Notes: generated from the letters alone by a model not told the origin. DNA of 32,899 bases from Jiangella rhizosphaerae (GCF_003579925.1 NZ_QUAL01000082.1:1-32899), one strand, 5' to 3'. Shown: positions 16,657-25,421, counted from the stretch's first letter. Made by a program: numbers and translations.

Positions 16657-16674
16657 TAGCCGGGTCCGACGACC

Positions 16675-17583
16675 TCAGGCGCCGCGCGGGTGGCTGGTGG
16701 CCTCGAACACGGTGGTCAGGGTCGGGTAGCGCCACGTACCGGCCAGCCGGCCGAGGCTCTGGATGGGCGTACTGGCGTCGCGGACGAAGCCCATGCGGTA
16801 GGCGTACGCCTCGCCGGTGGCGCTGTTGACCCCGATCAGCGTCGTCACGGTGCCGCCGGAGGCGTCGGAGCAGTTGCCGATCGCCAGGTGGTCGAAGACC
16901 TGCCACGTCCGGCTGCGGATGGTGGTGGTCGTCGCGGTCATCCGGGCGGTCGTGGGGATCTTGACGAGGATCAGCCGGCCGGTGGTGGTGTTGGCGAGCA
17001 ACGCGTCGTACTGCGGCGTGCGGCCGATCAGCGTGATGTCGCGCACGGTGCCGAAGCCGGCCACCCGCCCGGCGGCGGTCGGCGCCGGACCGTAGGGCCC
17101 GGACGTGGCGAGGTAGCGGTACAGGTAGCCGCTGTCGTGCAGCGCGTAGAGGTAGCTGTTCGGCAGCAGCGAGCTGGCCATCACCGTCCGGCGGAAGCCG
17201 CCCCACCGCGACGCCAGGTTCTCGGCGGTGGCCCGCACCCCGTCGTTGTCGGCCCGGGCGACCAGCCGGAAGATCACGTTGGTGCCGGTGCCGAGGTGGG
17301 TCGTCTCCTGGAACGACTCCTCGGGGATCATGGTGTCGGCGTCGAAGCTCCCGGTGGCCAACGACCGGATGGACGTCAGCCCGCTGACGGCCCCGAAGTC
17401 GGTGACCTCCGGTGCCTGGCCGGTGCTGTGGCTCACCCCGATGCTGCGGTAGTGGCCGTCGTCGCCGACGCTCGCCATGCTCACCGGGCAGTCGATCGGC
17501 ACGCCCGCGGCGCCCGCGGGAACCGAGCCGGCCAGCCCTGCGGCCACGACCGAGAGCACCAGAGCCGTCGCGATGGTCCTCAT
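16675..17583 (-). CDS. Secreted protein of unknown function
   Basis: 302 aa. ATG at 17583 with GGAGGT 6 nt upstream; an open upstream extension has no better start. Residues 1-26 form a classical Sec signal peptide (MRTIATALVLSVVAAGLAGS, then an Ala-Gly-Ala cleavage region). The mature part is rich in Thr, Gly and Ser. It has short repeating strand-like segments, for example SGYLYRYLATSG and TGRLILVKIPTT, resembling the blades of a beta-propeller of the tachylectin kind. Two cysteines (CPVSMAS near 45 and NCSDASG near 240) could form a disulfide. I do not recognise the family and assign no function. Its position beside surface-polysaccharide genes suggests an extracellular or wall-associated role. 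Confidence 0.75.
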   Translation of the reverse strand: MRTIATALVLSVVAAGLAGSVPAGAAGVPIDCPVSMASVGDDGHYRSIGVSHSTGQAPEVTDFGAVSGLTSIRSLATGSFDADTMIPEESFQETTHLGTGTNVIFRLVARADNDGVRATAENLASRWGGFRRTVMASSLLPNSYLYALHDSGYLYRYLATSGPYGPAPTAAGRVAGFGTVRDITLIGRTPQYDALLANTTTGRLILVKIPTTARMTATTTTIRSRTWQVFDHLAIGNCSDASGGTVTTLIGVNSATGEAYAYRMGFVRDASTPIQSLGRLAGTWRYPTLTTVFEATSHPRGA

Positions 17584-17620
17584 CCGTCCACCTCCGCGGC
17601 ACGAGAAGAAGAATTGTCCC

Positions 17621-17626
17621 AATGTA
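17621..17626 (-). promoter_or_regulatory. -10-like TACATT upstream of the secreted protein gene
   Basis: Read on the minus strand, TACATT would start transcription near 17614, about 30 nt before the ATG at 17583 and upstream of its ribosome site. No -35 match is evident. Confidence 0.35.
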
Positions 17627-17677
17627 GCAGCCGAAAACCGCCCGCACAGCCCGGTCCGGACCGCCGATCCGGTGCGT

Positions 17678-17683
17678 TAGGTT
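17678..17683 (+). promoter_or_regulatory. -10-like TAGGTT giving a probable leaderless start
   Basis: TAGGTT ends exactly 7 nt before the ATG at 17691, the spacing of leaderless actinobacterial genes. The region between holds no good ribosome site. Confidence 0.45.
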
Positions 17684-17690
17684 GAGCCGC

Positions 17691-19649
17691 ATGACCGACG
17701 ACGCCGAAGTCGTGTGGCGGCCCGATCCCGAGGCCGTGGCCCGGAGCAGGATGGCCGCGTTCCGCACCTGGCTGCGCGACGAAGGACTCGTCGACGCCGC
17801 CGGCTACGACGAGTTGTGGCGTTGGACGGTCGCCGAGCCGGCCGCGTTCTGGGGCGCCGTCGCCCGGTTCTTCGACGTCGAGTTCCACGACCAGCCGTCC
17901 GACGTGCTGCCCGACCTCACGATGCCCGGCACCCGCTGGTTCCCCGGGGCGACGCTCAACTACGCCGAGCAGGCGCTGCGCCCGGGCGAGGGCAGAGGCG
18001 ACGACGACGTCGCCGTCATCTTCCGGCGCGAGGACGGGCTGCGGACGGAGCTGACCTACGGCGAGCTGCGGCGGCAGGTCGCCGCGATGCGGGCCGCCCT
18101 GGCCGGGCTCGGCGTCCGCCGCGGCGACCGCGTGGCCGCCCTGGTGCCCAACGCACCGCAGACGCTGGTCGCGTTCCTGGCCACGGCCAGCCTGGGCGCC
18201 GTGTGGTCGTCCTGCTCCCCCGACTTCGGCGTGCGCGCGGCGGCGGACCGGTTCGCGCAGATCGAGCCGGTGGTGCTCCTGGCCTGCGACGGTTACGTCT
18301 ACAACGGCAAGGCGGTCGACGTCCGGCCGACGGTGGCGGCGCTGCGGGCGCAGCTGCCCACCGTCCGCGCCGTCGTCGGCATCCCGTTCGGCGGCGCGGC
18401 CCTGCCCGACGCCGAGGACGTCGACGAGCTGCTGTCGCGGCACGACGGCGCCGACCCGGCCTTCGAGCCGGTGCCGTTCGACCACCCGCTCTGGGTGCTG
18501 TACTCCTCCGGCACGACCGGCCTGCCCAAGGGCATCGTCCAGGGCCACGGCGGCATCGTGCTGGAGCACCTCAAGGCGGTCGGCCTGCAACTGGACCTCA
18601 AGCCCGGCGAGCGGTTCTTCTGGTTCACCACCACCGGCTGGATGATGTGGAACTTCCTCATCGGCGGCCTGCTCGTCGGCTCGACGGTGGTGCTGTACGA
18701 CGGCAGCCCGGGTCACCCGTCGCTGCGGTCGCTGTGGGAGATGGCCGGCGAGGAACGGGTCGCCGTCTTCGGCACGTCGGCGCCGTTCGTGCAGGCCTGC
18801 CTCAAGGACGGCCTGACGCTGGACCCGTCGGCGCTGCCGTCGTTGCGGGCGGTGGGCAGCACGGGCGCGCCGCTGTCGACCGACGGCTTCCGCTGGCTGA
18901 GCCGCAACCTGGGCCCGTCGGTCCAGATCGCCAGCCTCTCCGGCGGCACCGACGCCTGCACCGCGTTCGTCGGCCCGGCGCCCGACGTGCCGGTGTGGCT
19001 GGGCGAGCTGTCGCGGCCCGCGCTCGGCGCCGCGCTGGCCGCGTTCGACGAGAACGGGCACCCCGTCATCGGCGAGGTCGGCGAGCTCGTGCTCACCGCG
19101 CCGCTGCCGTCGATGCCGGTCGCGTTCTGGGGCGACGCCGACGGCTCGCGGCTGCGGGCGGCCTACTTCGAGGACTTCCCGGGCGTGTGGCGGCACGGCG
19201 ACTGGGTCACCGTCACGCCGCGCGGGTCCGCCGTCATCCACGGCCGCAGCGACTCCACACTGAACCGCGGCGGCGTCCGCATGGGGACCGCGGAGTTCTA
19301 CCGCGTCGTCGAGGGCCACCCCGCGGTGCTCGACTCGCTGGTCATCGACACCTCCGGCGCGGGCTCCTCCGACGGCGAACTGCTCTGCTTCCTGGTCCTG
19401 GCGCCCGGCGCGTCGCCGGCCGACGTCGAGGCGGAGCTGCGGGCGTCGCTGCGCGCGGAGCTGTCGCCGCGGCACGTCCCCGACCGCTTCCTGGTGGTCG
19501 ACGACGTGCCGCGGACCCTGACGGGCAAGAAGTGCGAGGTGCCGGTGAAGCGGATCCTCGCCGGCGTGGCACCGGAGAAGGCGGTCAGCCGCGAGGCGCT
19601 GCGCAACCCGTCGGCCCTCGACCCGTTCGTCGCCCTGGCCGCACGCTGA
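17691..19649 (+). CDS. Acetoacetyl-CoA synthetase
   Basis: 652 aa, the usual length. It activates acetoacetate (or a related short acyl acid) to the CoA thioester with ATP. It belongs to the ANL adenylating family: YSSGTTGLPKGIVQGHGG is the phosphate-binding loop (near residues 270-287). TTTGWMMWNFL and SLSGGTDACTAF follow, then STLNRGGVRMGTAEFY at the domain hinge and LTGKKCEVPVKRIL with the C-terminal catalytic lysine. The N-terminal FWGAVARFFDVEF and WFPGATLNYAEQ are typical of acetoacetyl-CoA synthetases and separate it from acetyl-CoA synthetase. It has no evident link to polysaccharide synthesis. It probably serves ketone-body or leucine-derived acetoacetate use. It converges on the next gene with 12 bases between stops. 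Confidence 0.92.
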   Translation: MTDDAEVVWRPDPEAVARSRMAAFRTWLRDEGLVDAAGYDELWRWTVAEPAAFWGAVARFFDVEFHDQPSDVLPDLTMPGTRWFPGATLNYAEQALRPGEGRGDDDVAVIFRREDGLRTELTYGELRRQVAAMRAALAGLGVRRGDRVAALVPNAPQTLVAFLATASLGAVWSSCSPDFGVRAAADRFAQIEPVVLLACDGYVYNGKAVDVRPTVAALRAQLPTVRAVVGIPFGGAALPDAEDVDELLSRHDGADPAFEPVPFDHPLWVLYSSGTTGLPKGIVQGHGGIVLEHLKAVGLQLDLKPGERFFWFTTTGWMMWNFLIGGLLVGSTVVLYDGSPGHPSLRSLWEMAGEERVAVFGTSAPFVQACLKDGLTLDPSALPSLRAVGSTGAPLSTDGFRWLSRNLGPSVQIASLSGGTDACTAFVGPAPDVPVWLGELSRPALGAALAAFDENGHPVIGEVGELVLTAPLPSMPVAFWGDADGSRLRAAYFEDFPGVWRHGDWVTVTPRGSAVIHGRSDSTLNRGGVRMGTAEFYRVVEGHPAVLDSLVIDTSGAGSSDGELLCFLVLAPGASPADVEAELRASLRAELSPRHVPDRFLVVDDVPRTLTGKKCEVPVKRILAGVAPEKAVSREALRNPSALDPFVALAAR

Positions 19650-19661
19650 CGCCGTCGTCGC

Positions 19662-20882
19662 CTACTTCCGGCGGCGACCCTCGGGCAGCGGGAGCGGGTC
19701 GATGCTCTGGTCGTTGGCGGTGAGGTCGATGCCGAGGTCGCCCGCGAACACCATGTGCGTCTCGATGTCGACGTCGCCGTCCTGCTGGGTGAGGTTGAAG
19801 ACCCGGGCGCCGCGCAGCCGGTTCCGCTCGGCGCCGCTGAGCCCGTAGGTGCCGAAGCCGGTGTTGCCCGAATAGCCGAGCATGACGCCGTAGTAGTTGC
19901 CCACGTAGGTGTTGACGTGGTCGTGGCCGCAGAACACGCCGCGGACGTCGCCGCGGTCGAGGATGGCGGAGAACATGCCGCTGTTGAACGGGCCGGGGCA
20001 CTCGTCCTCGTTGCGCTCGCCGACGATGCCGTGCTTGGCGACGGCGCGCTCGTGGTCGGCGGCGGTGCGGCTGTCGACGCTGGCGAACCACATGAAGCGG
20101 TACTCCCACAGCGGGATGTGGATGAACATCAGCGCCGGCACCTTCTGCCCGGCCCGCTTCTCGACCAGCTCGGAGGTCTCGGTGTACCAGTGCACCTGGT
20201 TCATCCGCAGCCAGTCCCACGTCGGGTAGCCGGCGAAGTCCTGTCCGGCGATGGCCGACGGGGCGTAGCGGCCGCTGTCGAGCAGGAACAGGTTGAACAC
20301 CGGACGCTGCCCGCGTGCGCCGCGGATCAGCAGGTTCATGTTGCCCGAGCCGGTGACGCCGCGTGGGCTGGGCTGGTTGAGGTTGTGGCGGTAGGACCGG
20401 TAGAAGGCCAGCATGTCCTCCTCGTCCATGCCGGTCTCGGGCGTGGAGTCCTCGTCGTGGTTGCCGTAGGTGATCACCCACGGGATCCCGCGCTCCTCCA
20501 TCGGCTGGACGATGTTGTTCATCGCCTGCTTCATCTCGGTGGCGTTCGCGCAGCCGCCGGTGATGTTGTCGCCGTTGTGGACGACGAGGTCCGGCTGCTC
20601 GGTGTCGAGGACCTTCTCCATCAGCTCGATCGTGCGGCGGTCGATGCGCTCGTCGTCCTGGGTGTCATTGAACTGGACGATCTTGAACGTGCCGTCGGCC
20701 GTGAACCGCAGCGGCCGGTCCTCGTCCGCGGCGCCGGCCGGCGCGGCGCCCGTGAGCGCTCCGGTGGCGCCGAGTGCCAGGGCGGCGGTGCCCAGGCCGC
20801 CCATCCGGACGAAGTCGCGCCGGTCCCAGCCGGGTGCGGTCTCGGCGTGCTGCTCGGTCGACTGCTGGTCGTGCTCGGTCAT
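19662..20882 (-). CDS. Tat-exported calcineurin-like metallophosphoesterase
   Basis: 406 aa from ATG at 20882, with GAGGGG about 5 nt upstream. Residues 20-52 form a twin-arginine signal: DRRDFVRMGGLGTAALALGA with RR at 21-22 and an AGA cleavage region. The metal-binding motifs of calcineurin-type phosphoesterases follow in order: FNDTQDD (D73, with Gln in place of the usual His of DxH), HNGDN, GNHDE, HIPLWEY and GHDHVN. The D-x-Q variant is known in the purple-acid-phosphatase-like and PhoD-adjacent groups, so metal content may differ from the standard set. It acts outside the membrane on a phosphate mono- or diester. The substrate is unknown. It diverges from the epoxide hydrolase gene. Confidence 0.88.
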   Translation of the reverse strand: MTEHDQQSTEQHAETAPGWDRRDFVRMGGLGTAALALGATGALTGAAPAGAADEDRPLRFTADGTFKIVQFNDTQDDERIDRRTIELMEKVLDTEQPDLVVHNGDNITGGCANATEMKQAMNNIVQPMEERGIPWVITYGNHDEDSTPETGMDEEDMLAFYRSYRHNLNQPSPRGVTGSGNMNLLIRGARGQRPVFNLFLLDSGRYAPSAIAGQDFAGYPTWDWLRMNQVHWYTETSELVEKRAGQKVPALMFIHIPLWEYRFMWFASVDSRTAADHERAVAKHGIVGERNEDECPGPFNSGMFSAILDRGDVRGVFCGHDHVNTYVGNYYGVMLGYSGNTGFGTYGLSGAERNRLRGARVFNLTQQDGDVDIETHMVFAGDLGIDLTANDQSIDPLPLPEGRRRK

Positions 20883-20922
20883 GGCGCCCCTCGTCTCGTG
20901 TGCCGCGGTGGTGGTGCCGGGG

Positions 20923-20928
20923 ACGCTA
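20923..20928 (-). promoter_or_regulatory. -10-like TAGCGT upstream of the metallophosphoesterase gene
   Basis: On the minus strand TAGCGT would place transcription start near 20916, leaving a leader of about 34 nt that includes the ribosome site. Confidence 0.3.
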
Positions 20929-21005
20929 GCGACCGGCGGGCACCAGCAGCCGTCGCCTCGGTGATGAGTGGATGAAGCGCACCCGAACCTGTCGGTGCCC
21001 GCCCG

Positions 21006-21011
21006 TAGGGT
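21006..21011 (+). promoter_or_regulatory. -10-like TAGGGT giving a probable leaderless start for epoxide hydrolase
   Basis: TAGGGT ends 7 nt before the GTG at 21019, the same spacing as at 17678. This is the main reason for choosing this GTG over in-frame codons 51 bases upstream. Confidence 0.45.
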
Positions 21012-21018
21012 CGTCCGC

Positions 21019-22155
21019 GTGGAACCGTTCCGCGTCACCGTCCCGCAGTCGCAGCTCGACGACCTGCGCGCCCGGCTGCGCGCTACCCGCTGGCCCGAGC
21101 CGGCCACCGTCGACGACTGGTCCCAGGGCGTGCCGCTGGACTACCTGCGCCAGCTCTGCGAGTACTGGGCGACGGCGTACGACTGGCGCCGCGCGGAGGC
21201 CTGGCTCAACGCCCAGCCGCAGTTCCGCACCGAGATCGACGGGCTGGGCCTCCACCTGCTGCACGTCCGCTCCCCGCACGACGACGCGTTCCCGCTGGTG
21301 CTGACGCACGGCTGGCCGGGCTCGATCCTCGAGTTCCGCAAGGTCATCGGCCCGCTGACGAACCCGCCCGACCCCGCCGATGCCTTCCACGTCGTCGTCC
21401 CGTCGCTGCCCGGCTACGGCTTCAGCGACAAGCCGGCCCGCACCGGCTGGGGCGTCGAGCGCATCGCCGCGGCGTGGGCCACGCTGATGGAGCGGCTCGG
21501 CTACCACCGCTACGGCGCACAGGGCGGCGACTGGGGCACGACGGTGTCGACGCTGCTCGGCGTCGCCCATCCCGACCGCGTCGCCGGGATCCACCTCATG
21601 CCGCCGCTGGCCCCGCCCGACCCCGCCACCTTCGACGACCTCACCGACGCCGAGCGGGCGGCGCTGGACAGCCTGCGCGAGGCCGACCAGTGGGGCTCGG
21701 GCTACTCGCGCCAGCAGGCCACCCGGCCCCAGACCGTCGGCTACGGGCTGGTCGACTCACCGGCGGCCCTGTGCGCCTGGATCGCGGAGAAGTTCTGGTT
21801 CTGGACCGACCACGACGGCGACCTCGACGCCGTCGTCACCCGCGACGAGCTGCTCGACACCGTCATGCTCTACTGGCTGCCCGCCGCCGGAGCCTCCGCC
21901 GCGCGGCTGTACTGGGAGAGCATCCGCCAGGTCGACGAGTGGATCTCCGGCAGCACGGGCGTCGCCGTCGACGTCCCCGCCGGGTGCACGGTGTTCCCGA
22001 AGGAGCTGCAACGGCCGTCCCGGCGGTGGGCGCAGCGGCGCTTCACGAACATCCGGCACTGGAGCGAGCCCGCCCGCGGCGGCCACTTCGCCGCCCTCGA
22101 GCAGCCCGGCACCGTCGTCGACGAGATCAGGACGTTCTTCCGCCTGGTCCGCTGA
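21019..22155 (+). CDS. Epoxide hydrolase (alpha/beta-hydrolase, EHN domain)
   Basis: 378 aa from GTG at 21019. The N-terminal domain (PFRVTVPQSQLDDLRARLRA, residues 3-22, then TRWPEP) is the EHN domain of microsomal-type epoxide hydrolases. The alpha/beta-hydrolase core shows the oxyanion motif HGWPGS (97-102), the nucleophile D171 in GGDWG and the catalytic His356 in GGHFAALEQP. The cap has the FWFWTDHDGD stretch common to the family. It adds water to epoxides, forming vicinal diols by way of an aspartyl ester, in the cytoplasm. Substrates are probably xenobiotic or secondary-metabolite epoxides. There is no link to the sugar genes. It converges on the SpoIID-like gene with 13 bases between stops. 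Confidence 0.93.
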   Translation: MEPFRVTVPQSQLDDLRARLRATRWPEPATVDDWSQGVPLDYLRQLCEYWATAYDWRRAEAWLNAQPQFRTEIDGLGLHLLHVRSPHDDAFPLVLTHGWPGSILEFRKVIGPLTNPPDPADAFHVVVPSLPGYGFSDKPARTGWGVERIAAAWATLMERLGYHRYGAQGGDWGTTVSTLLGVAHPDRVAGIHLMPPLAPPDPATFDDLTDAERAALDSLREADQWGSGYSRQQATRPQTVGYGLVDSPAALCAWIAEKFWFWTDHDGDLDAVVTRDELLDTVMLYWLPAAGASAARLYWESIRQVDEWISGSTGVAVDVPAGCTVFPKELQRPSRRWAQRRFTNIRHWSEPARGGHFAALEQPGTVVDEIRTFFRLVR

Positions 22156-22168
22156 CGGCCTGTCGCGC

Positions 22169-23398
22169 TCAGCCGGCCGCGCGCCACCACGCGCTGCGCA
22201 GCCCCAGCGCGATGCGGAACTGCTCGCCGGTGACCTCGACGGAGCCGGCGCTGCCGCGGATCACCAGCGACGTGACGCGCCCGCCCCAGGCGCCCAGCCC
22301 GTCGCGGCCGGTCACGGTGATGGAGGCCGGACGGCCCACGCCCGGGTAGGCGGCCGCGATGCGGTCGACCGGCACCGTCGCGCGCCAGGTGTGCGGCGAG
22401 CCGGAGACGACGCCGTCGTACGGGTCCTCGAACGCCCGCAGGTACGGCCGGCTCCCCCGCACCGTCCAGCCGCCGTTCGCCGAGCCGAACTGGGCGAAGA
22501 CGGGGATCCCGTCGTGGATCAGCAGCCGCCCCGCGGTCGCCGCCACCGCGGCGTCGCTCGCCGGATGCTCGTGGCGGCGCAAGAGCTCGCCCGCGGCCGT
22601 GTAGTCGGCGACGCCGTCGAAGACCTGGCAGCGGGTGCTGTCGCAGGTGTCGTACCAGTCGCCCGGCTCCTCGGTGCGCTGCCAGCGGGCGTAGCTGCGG
22701 GCCGCCACCGCCTGCGCCCGCACCGCCGCCGCCGGCCAGCTCGCCGGCATCTCCGCCGGCACGACGCTGCGCAGGTACGACTCCAGCGAGGCGACCACGC
22801 GGGTGCCGACGGCGGAGCCGACCGCGACCGCCTCGACGGCGCCGCGGTACTCGCGGTGCGTGGGACCGAGCATGAGCCGCACGACGCCGGAGGGCGAGGC
22901 GAACCGGACCGGCCCGCTGTGAGCCGCCGCCCCGCCGAGCGCCACCGGGTGCCACTCCCGGGCGTAGCCCTGCAGCACCAGGCCGGACCGCCCGGCCAGC
23001 ACGCGCCACGCGGTGACCGGCCGGCCGCCCAGCGACGACGGCAGCGCCTGCGCCGCGCCTCCGCCGGCGGACGCCGTCATGCCGGCCGAGGCCACGACCC
23101 AGGTCTCGCCGTCGGTGTCGGCGGTGATGCGGACCCGCAGCTGGATGTCGTCGCGGGTGACGAGCTCGGCCCCGCGGTAGTAGTGCGCGAGGATGCGCTC
23201 GTAGGACAGCCCGCTGACGGCGGCCCCGTACGCGCCCCACTGCGACATGCCGCGGCCGTGGCCGAACCCCCGGCCCTCGATCGCGACCTCGCCCGACGAC
23301 GGCAGCGTGACGACCTCGGCGGCGGCCGCCGGGGCCGCCGGGACGAGTGCCGTGAGAAGGACGGCGACCGCGGCCCAGGCCGCTCGGCTGCGGCTCAT
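22169..23398 (-). CDS. Secreted SpoIID/LytB-domain protein
   Basis: 409 aa. ATG at 23398, one base after the stop of the upstream amidase gene (TGAGATG), so translation is probably coupled; there is no separate ribosome site. Residues 1-28 are a Sec signal peptide. The hallmark SpoIID segment VVPAEMPASWPAAAVRAQAV, followed by AARSYA, is present, preceded by GHGRGMSQWGAYG, which in SpoIID-type proteins marks the N-terminal part of the domain. SpoIID of Bacillus is a peptidoglycan lytic transglycosylase; the actinobacterial members are less studied. Two cysteines in DTCDSTRCQVF may be disulfide-bonded. Pairing with a PGRP amidase suggests joint remodelling of peptidoglycan or its attached glycopolymer. 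Confidence 0.87.
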   Translation of the reverse strand: MSRSRAAWAAVAVLLTALVPAAPAAAAEVVTLPSSGEVAIEGRGFGHGRGMSQWGAYGAAVSGLSYERILAHYYRGAELVTRDDIQLRVRITADTDGETWVVASAGMTASAGGGAAQALPSSLGGRPVTAWRVLAGRSGLVLQGYAREWHPVALGGAAAHSGPVRFASPSGVVRLMLGPTHREYRGAVEAVAVGSAVGTRVVASLESYLRSVVPAEMPASWPAAAVRAQAVAARSYARWQRTEEPGDWYDTCDSTRCQVFDGVADYTAAGELLRRHEHPASDAAVAATAGRLLIHDGIPVFAQFGSANGGWTVRGSRPYLRAFEDPYDGVVSGSPHTWRATVPVDRIAAAYPGVGRPASITVTGRDGLGAWGGRVTSLVIRGSAGSVEVTGEQFRIALGLRSAWWRAAG

Positions 23399-23399
23399 C

Positions 23400-25421
23400 T
23401 CAGCTGCGCAGGTCGAAGGCGTTCCAGCCGCCACCGTACTGGACGCGCGGCAGGAAGCCGCCGCGGCCGTTGCCGGGGTAGGCGTACAGGATGCCGCCGG
23501 ACGTCCAGGCCAGCAGGTCGACCACGCCGTCGCCGTTGACGTCGGCGCCGCCGGTGATGCCGGTCATGCCGTTCCAGCCGGACCCGATCTGCCGCGGCGA
23601 GCCGAAGCCGCCGGTGCCGGTGCCCGGGTAGAGCAGCAGCACGCCGTCGCCGCGGCGCGCGATGACGTCGGGTGCGCCGTCGGCGTTCCAGTCGCCCGGC
23701 CCGACGATCGCGGTCATGACCTGCCAGCCGTTCCCGATGGTGCGGCCGCTGAGCAGCCCGCCGGCGCCGTTGCCGGCGTACAGCACCAGGCTGCCGTTGC
23801 GGTGCCGGGCGACGATGTCGGGCCGGCCGTCGCCGTTCCAGTCGCCGACCGCCGCGAGCGCATCGAAGACCGACCAGCCGCTGCCCAGCCGGACCGCCCG
23901 GCCGAGCCGGCCGCCGTCGATGCCCGGATAGAACCACATGGTGCCGTCGATGCGGCGCCGGGCCAGCAGGTCGTCGCGGCCGTCGCCGTCGAGGTCGCCG
24001 GGGAGCAGCTTGACGTCCATGACGTCCCAGCCCACGCCGATCGAGACGCGCAAGCCGAATCCGCCGCTCCAGCGGCCGGGCCACAGCCACAGCGAGCCGC
24101 CCAGGCGCTGCCGCGCCACGATGTCGCCGAAGCTGGCGCCGTCGAGGTCGCGGCCACCGGTGGCGTCGCCCCCGATGCCCATGGCGCGCAGGGTGCCGGC
24201 CCGGATCAGGCTCAGGCGGGAGTACAGCTCGTCGCCGGGGCAGGCGGTCGCGGCGGCGTCGCGGTGGCCGGCGATCGGCGTCCAGCGCTCGCCGTCGTAG
24301 TCGGCCGCCCGCAGCGGGTTGACGCCGTGGACGTCGAACTTCCAGCCGATCAGGCTGCTGGTCGCCCGCAGCAGCGCGTTGCTCGGCGGCGTGTCCTGGT
24401 ACGTGCCCAGCGCTGAGACGGCGAACGCGTCGTCGTTGTAGCCCTGCGTGTGGGCGCCGACCACGGCCCGGGTGACGCCCCCGTAACGGCCTTCCCACAG
24501 CCGGCCGAACCGGTCGACGATGAAGTTGTAGCCGATGTCGTTCCAGCCACGTGAGCGCACGTGGAAGCTGTAGATCGACCGGATCATGGCCGGGACGTCC
24601 TCGGCGGCGTACGCGTTGGCGCTGACCGTGTGGTGCACGAACGCGCCGTGCACCACGCCGAACTCCGGCGGTTCGGCGCGCAGCGTCTCGTCGGCGCCCC
24701 ACTGCGCGCGGCTGCGGATCGTGGGCCGCGCCGCCGCCAGGTCCAGGTCGGACTCCGCGTCGGTCTCCGCCGTCGACTCCGCGGCCGGCGACGCCGGGTC
24801 CGCACCCGGGTCGATGAGGTCCAGCCGCAGGTCACGTGGCAGCGACGACCCGCCGGACGCCGCGACGGTGACCTCGACCTCGTCCGACGACGGCACCAGC
24901 AGCGGGTCGGTGCCGTCCCGCGTCGCGGTGGCGGCCTCGGCGGTGCCCGGCTCGGGTGCGTGCTCGTCGTCGCCGTGCAGCTCGTACCACGGCGACCACT
25001 CGGTGTCGCCGTCGGCGCGCACACGAACCCAGGCCTGCGGATCCGCACCTCCGGCCCAGGTGACGCCCACCGCTTGGAACGGCTCGACGGCGAGCGCGCC
25101 GGTCCGCACGGACGTCGGCCTCAGGCGGGCCACGCCGCCCGCGGCGGCCGGAAGGAGCGCGACGGTCTGCAGGCCGTCGTCGGCCGGAGCCGGCGCGGCC
25201 CGTACGAGCGGTGCGTCGGGCGGCGGGACCGATTCGACGGGGGCGACGCCCGCCGGGACCGGTTCAGCGCCGCGCAGCGGCGTGCCGTCCGGCTCCGCTT
25301 CCGGCACGACGGCGCCCGGCGGCGGCTCGGCCGCGGTGGACGGCGAGGCCGGACCCGGGACGGACATCGCCGCGGCGACGACGAGCCCGACCCCCGTTCG
25401 CGTGGCTCTCGAATGGACCAT
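23400..25421 (-). CDS. Secreted PGRP-type N-acetylmuramoyl-L-alanine amidase with FG-GAP repeats
   Basis: 673 aa. ATG at 25421 with GGGGTG just upstream; earlier in-frame starts lack support. A signal peptide covers residues 1-31. Residues 32-230 are low-complexity, Pro/Ala-rich and acidic, and include a small beta-domain (AWVRVRADGDTEWSPW). Residues 234-415 are a peptidoglycan-recognition/Amidase_2 domain with zinc ligands in VHHTVS (H263 or H264) and GHRDAAATACPG (H386, C394). IGYNFIVDRFGRLWEGR and GAHTQGYN are also seen. Residues 425-673 carry five FG-GAP/VCBS-type repeats (GDLDGDGRDDLLAR, GDWNGDGRPDIVAR and similar), probably a propeller that binds wall polymer or calcium. It cleaves the MurNAc-L-Ala bond outside the cell. 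It is cotranscribed with the SpoIID-like gene and lies 132 bases after the methyltransferase. Confidence 0.93.
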   Translation of the reverse strand: MVHSRATRTGVGLVVAAAMSVPGPASPSTAAEPPPGAVVPEAEPDGTPLRGAEPVPAGVAPVESVPPPDAPLVRAAPAPADDGLQTVALLPAAAGGVARLRPTSVRTGALAVEPFQAVGVTWAGGADPQAWVRVRADGDTEWSPWYELHGDDEHAPEPGTAEAATATRDGTDPLLVPSSDEVEVTVAASGGSSLPRDLRLDLIDPGADPASPAAESTAETDAESDLDLAAARPTIRSRAQWGADETLRAEPPEFGVVHGAFVHHTVSANAYAAEDVPAMIRSIYSFHVRSRGWNDIGYNFIVDRFGRLWEGRYGGVTRAVVGAHTQGYNDDAFAVSALGTYQDTPPSNALLRATSSLIGWKFDVHGVNPLRAADYDGERWTPIAGHRDAAATACPGDELYSRLSLIRAGTLRAMGIGGDATGGRDLDGASFGDIVARQRLGGSLWLWPGRWSGGFGLRVSIGVGWDVMDVKLLPGDLDGDGRDDLLARRRIDGTMWFYPGIDGGRLGRAVRLGSGWSVFDALAAVGDWNGDGRPDIVARHRNGSLVLYAGNGAGGLLSGRTIGNGWQVMTAIVGPGDWNADGAPDVIARRGDGVLLLYPGTGTGGFGSPRQIGSGWNGMTGITGGADVNGDGVVDLLAWTSGGILYAYPGNGRGGFLPRVQYGGGWNAFDLRS

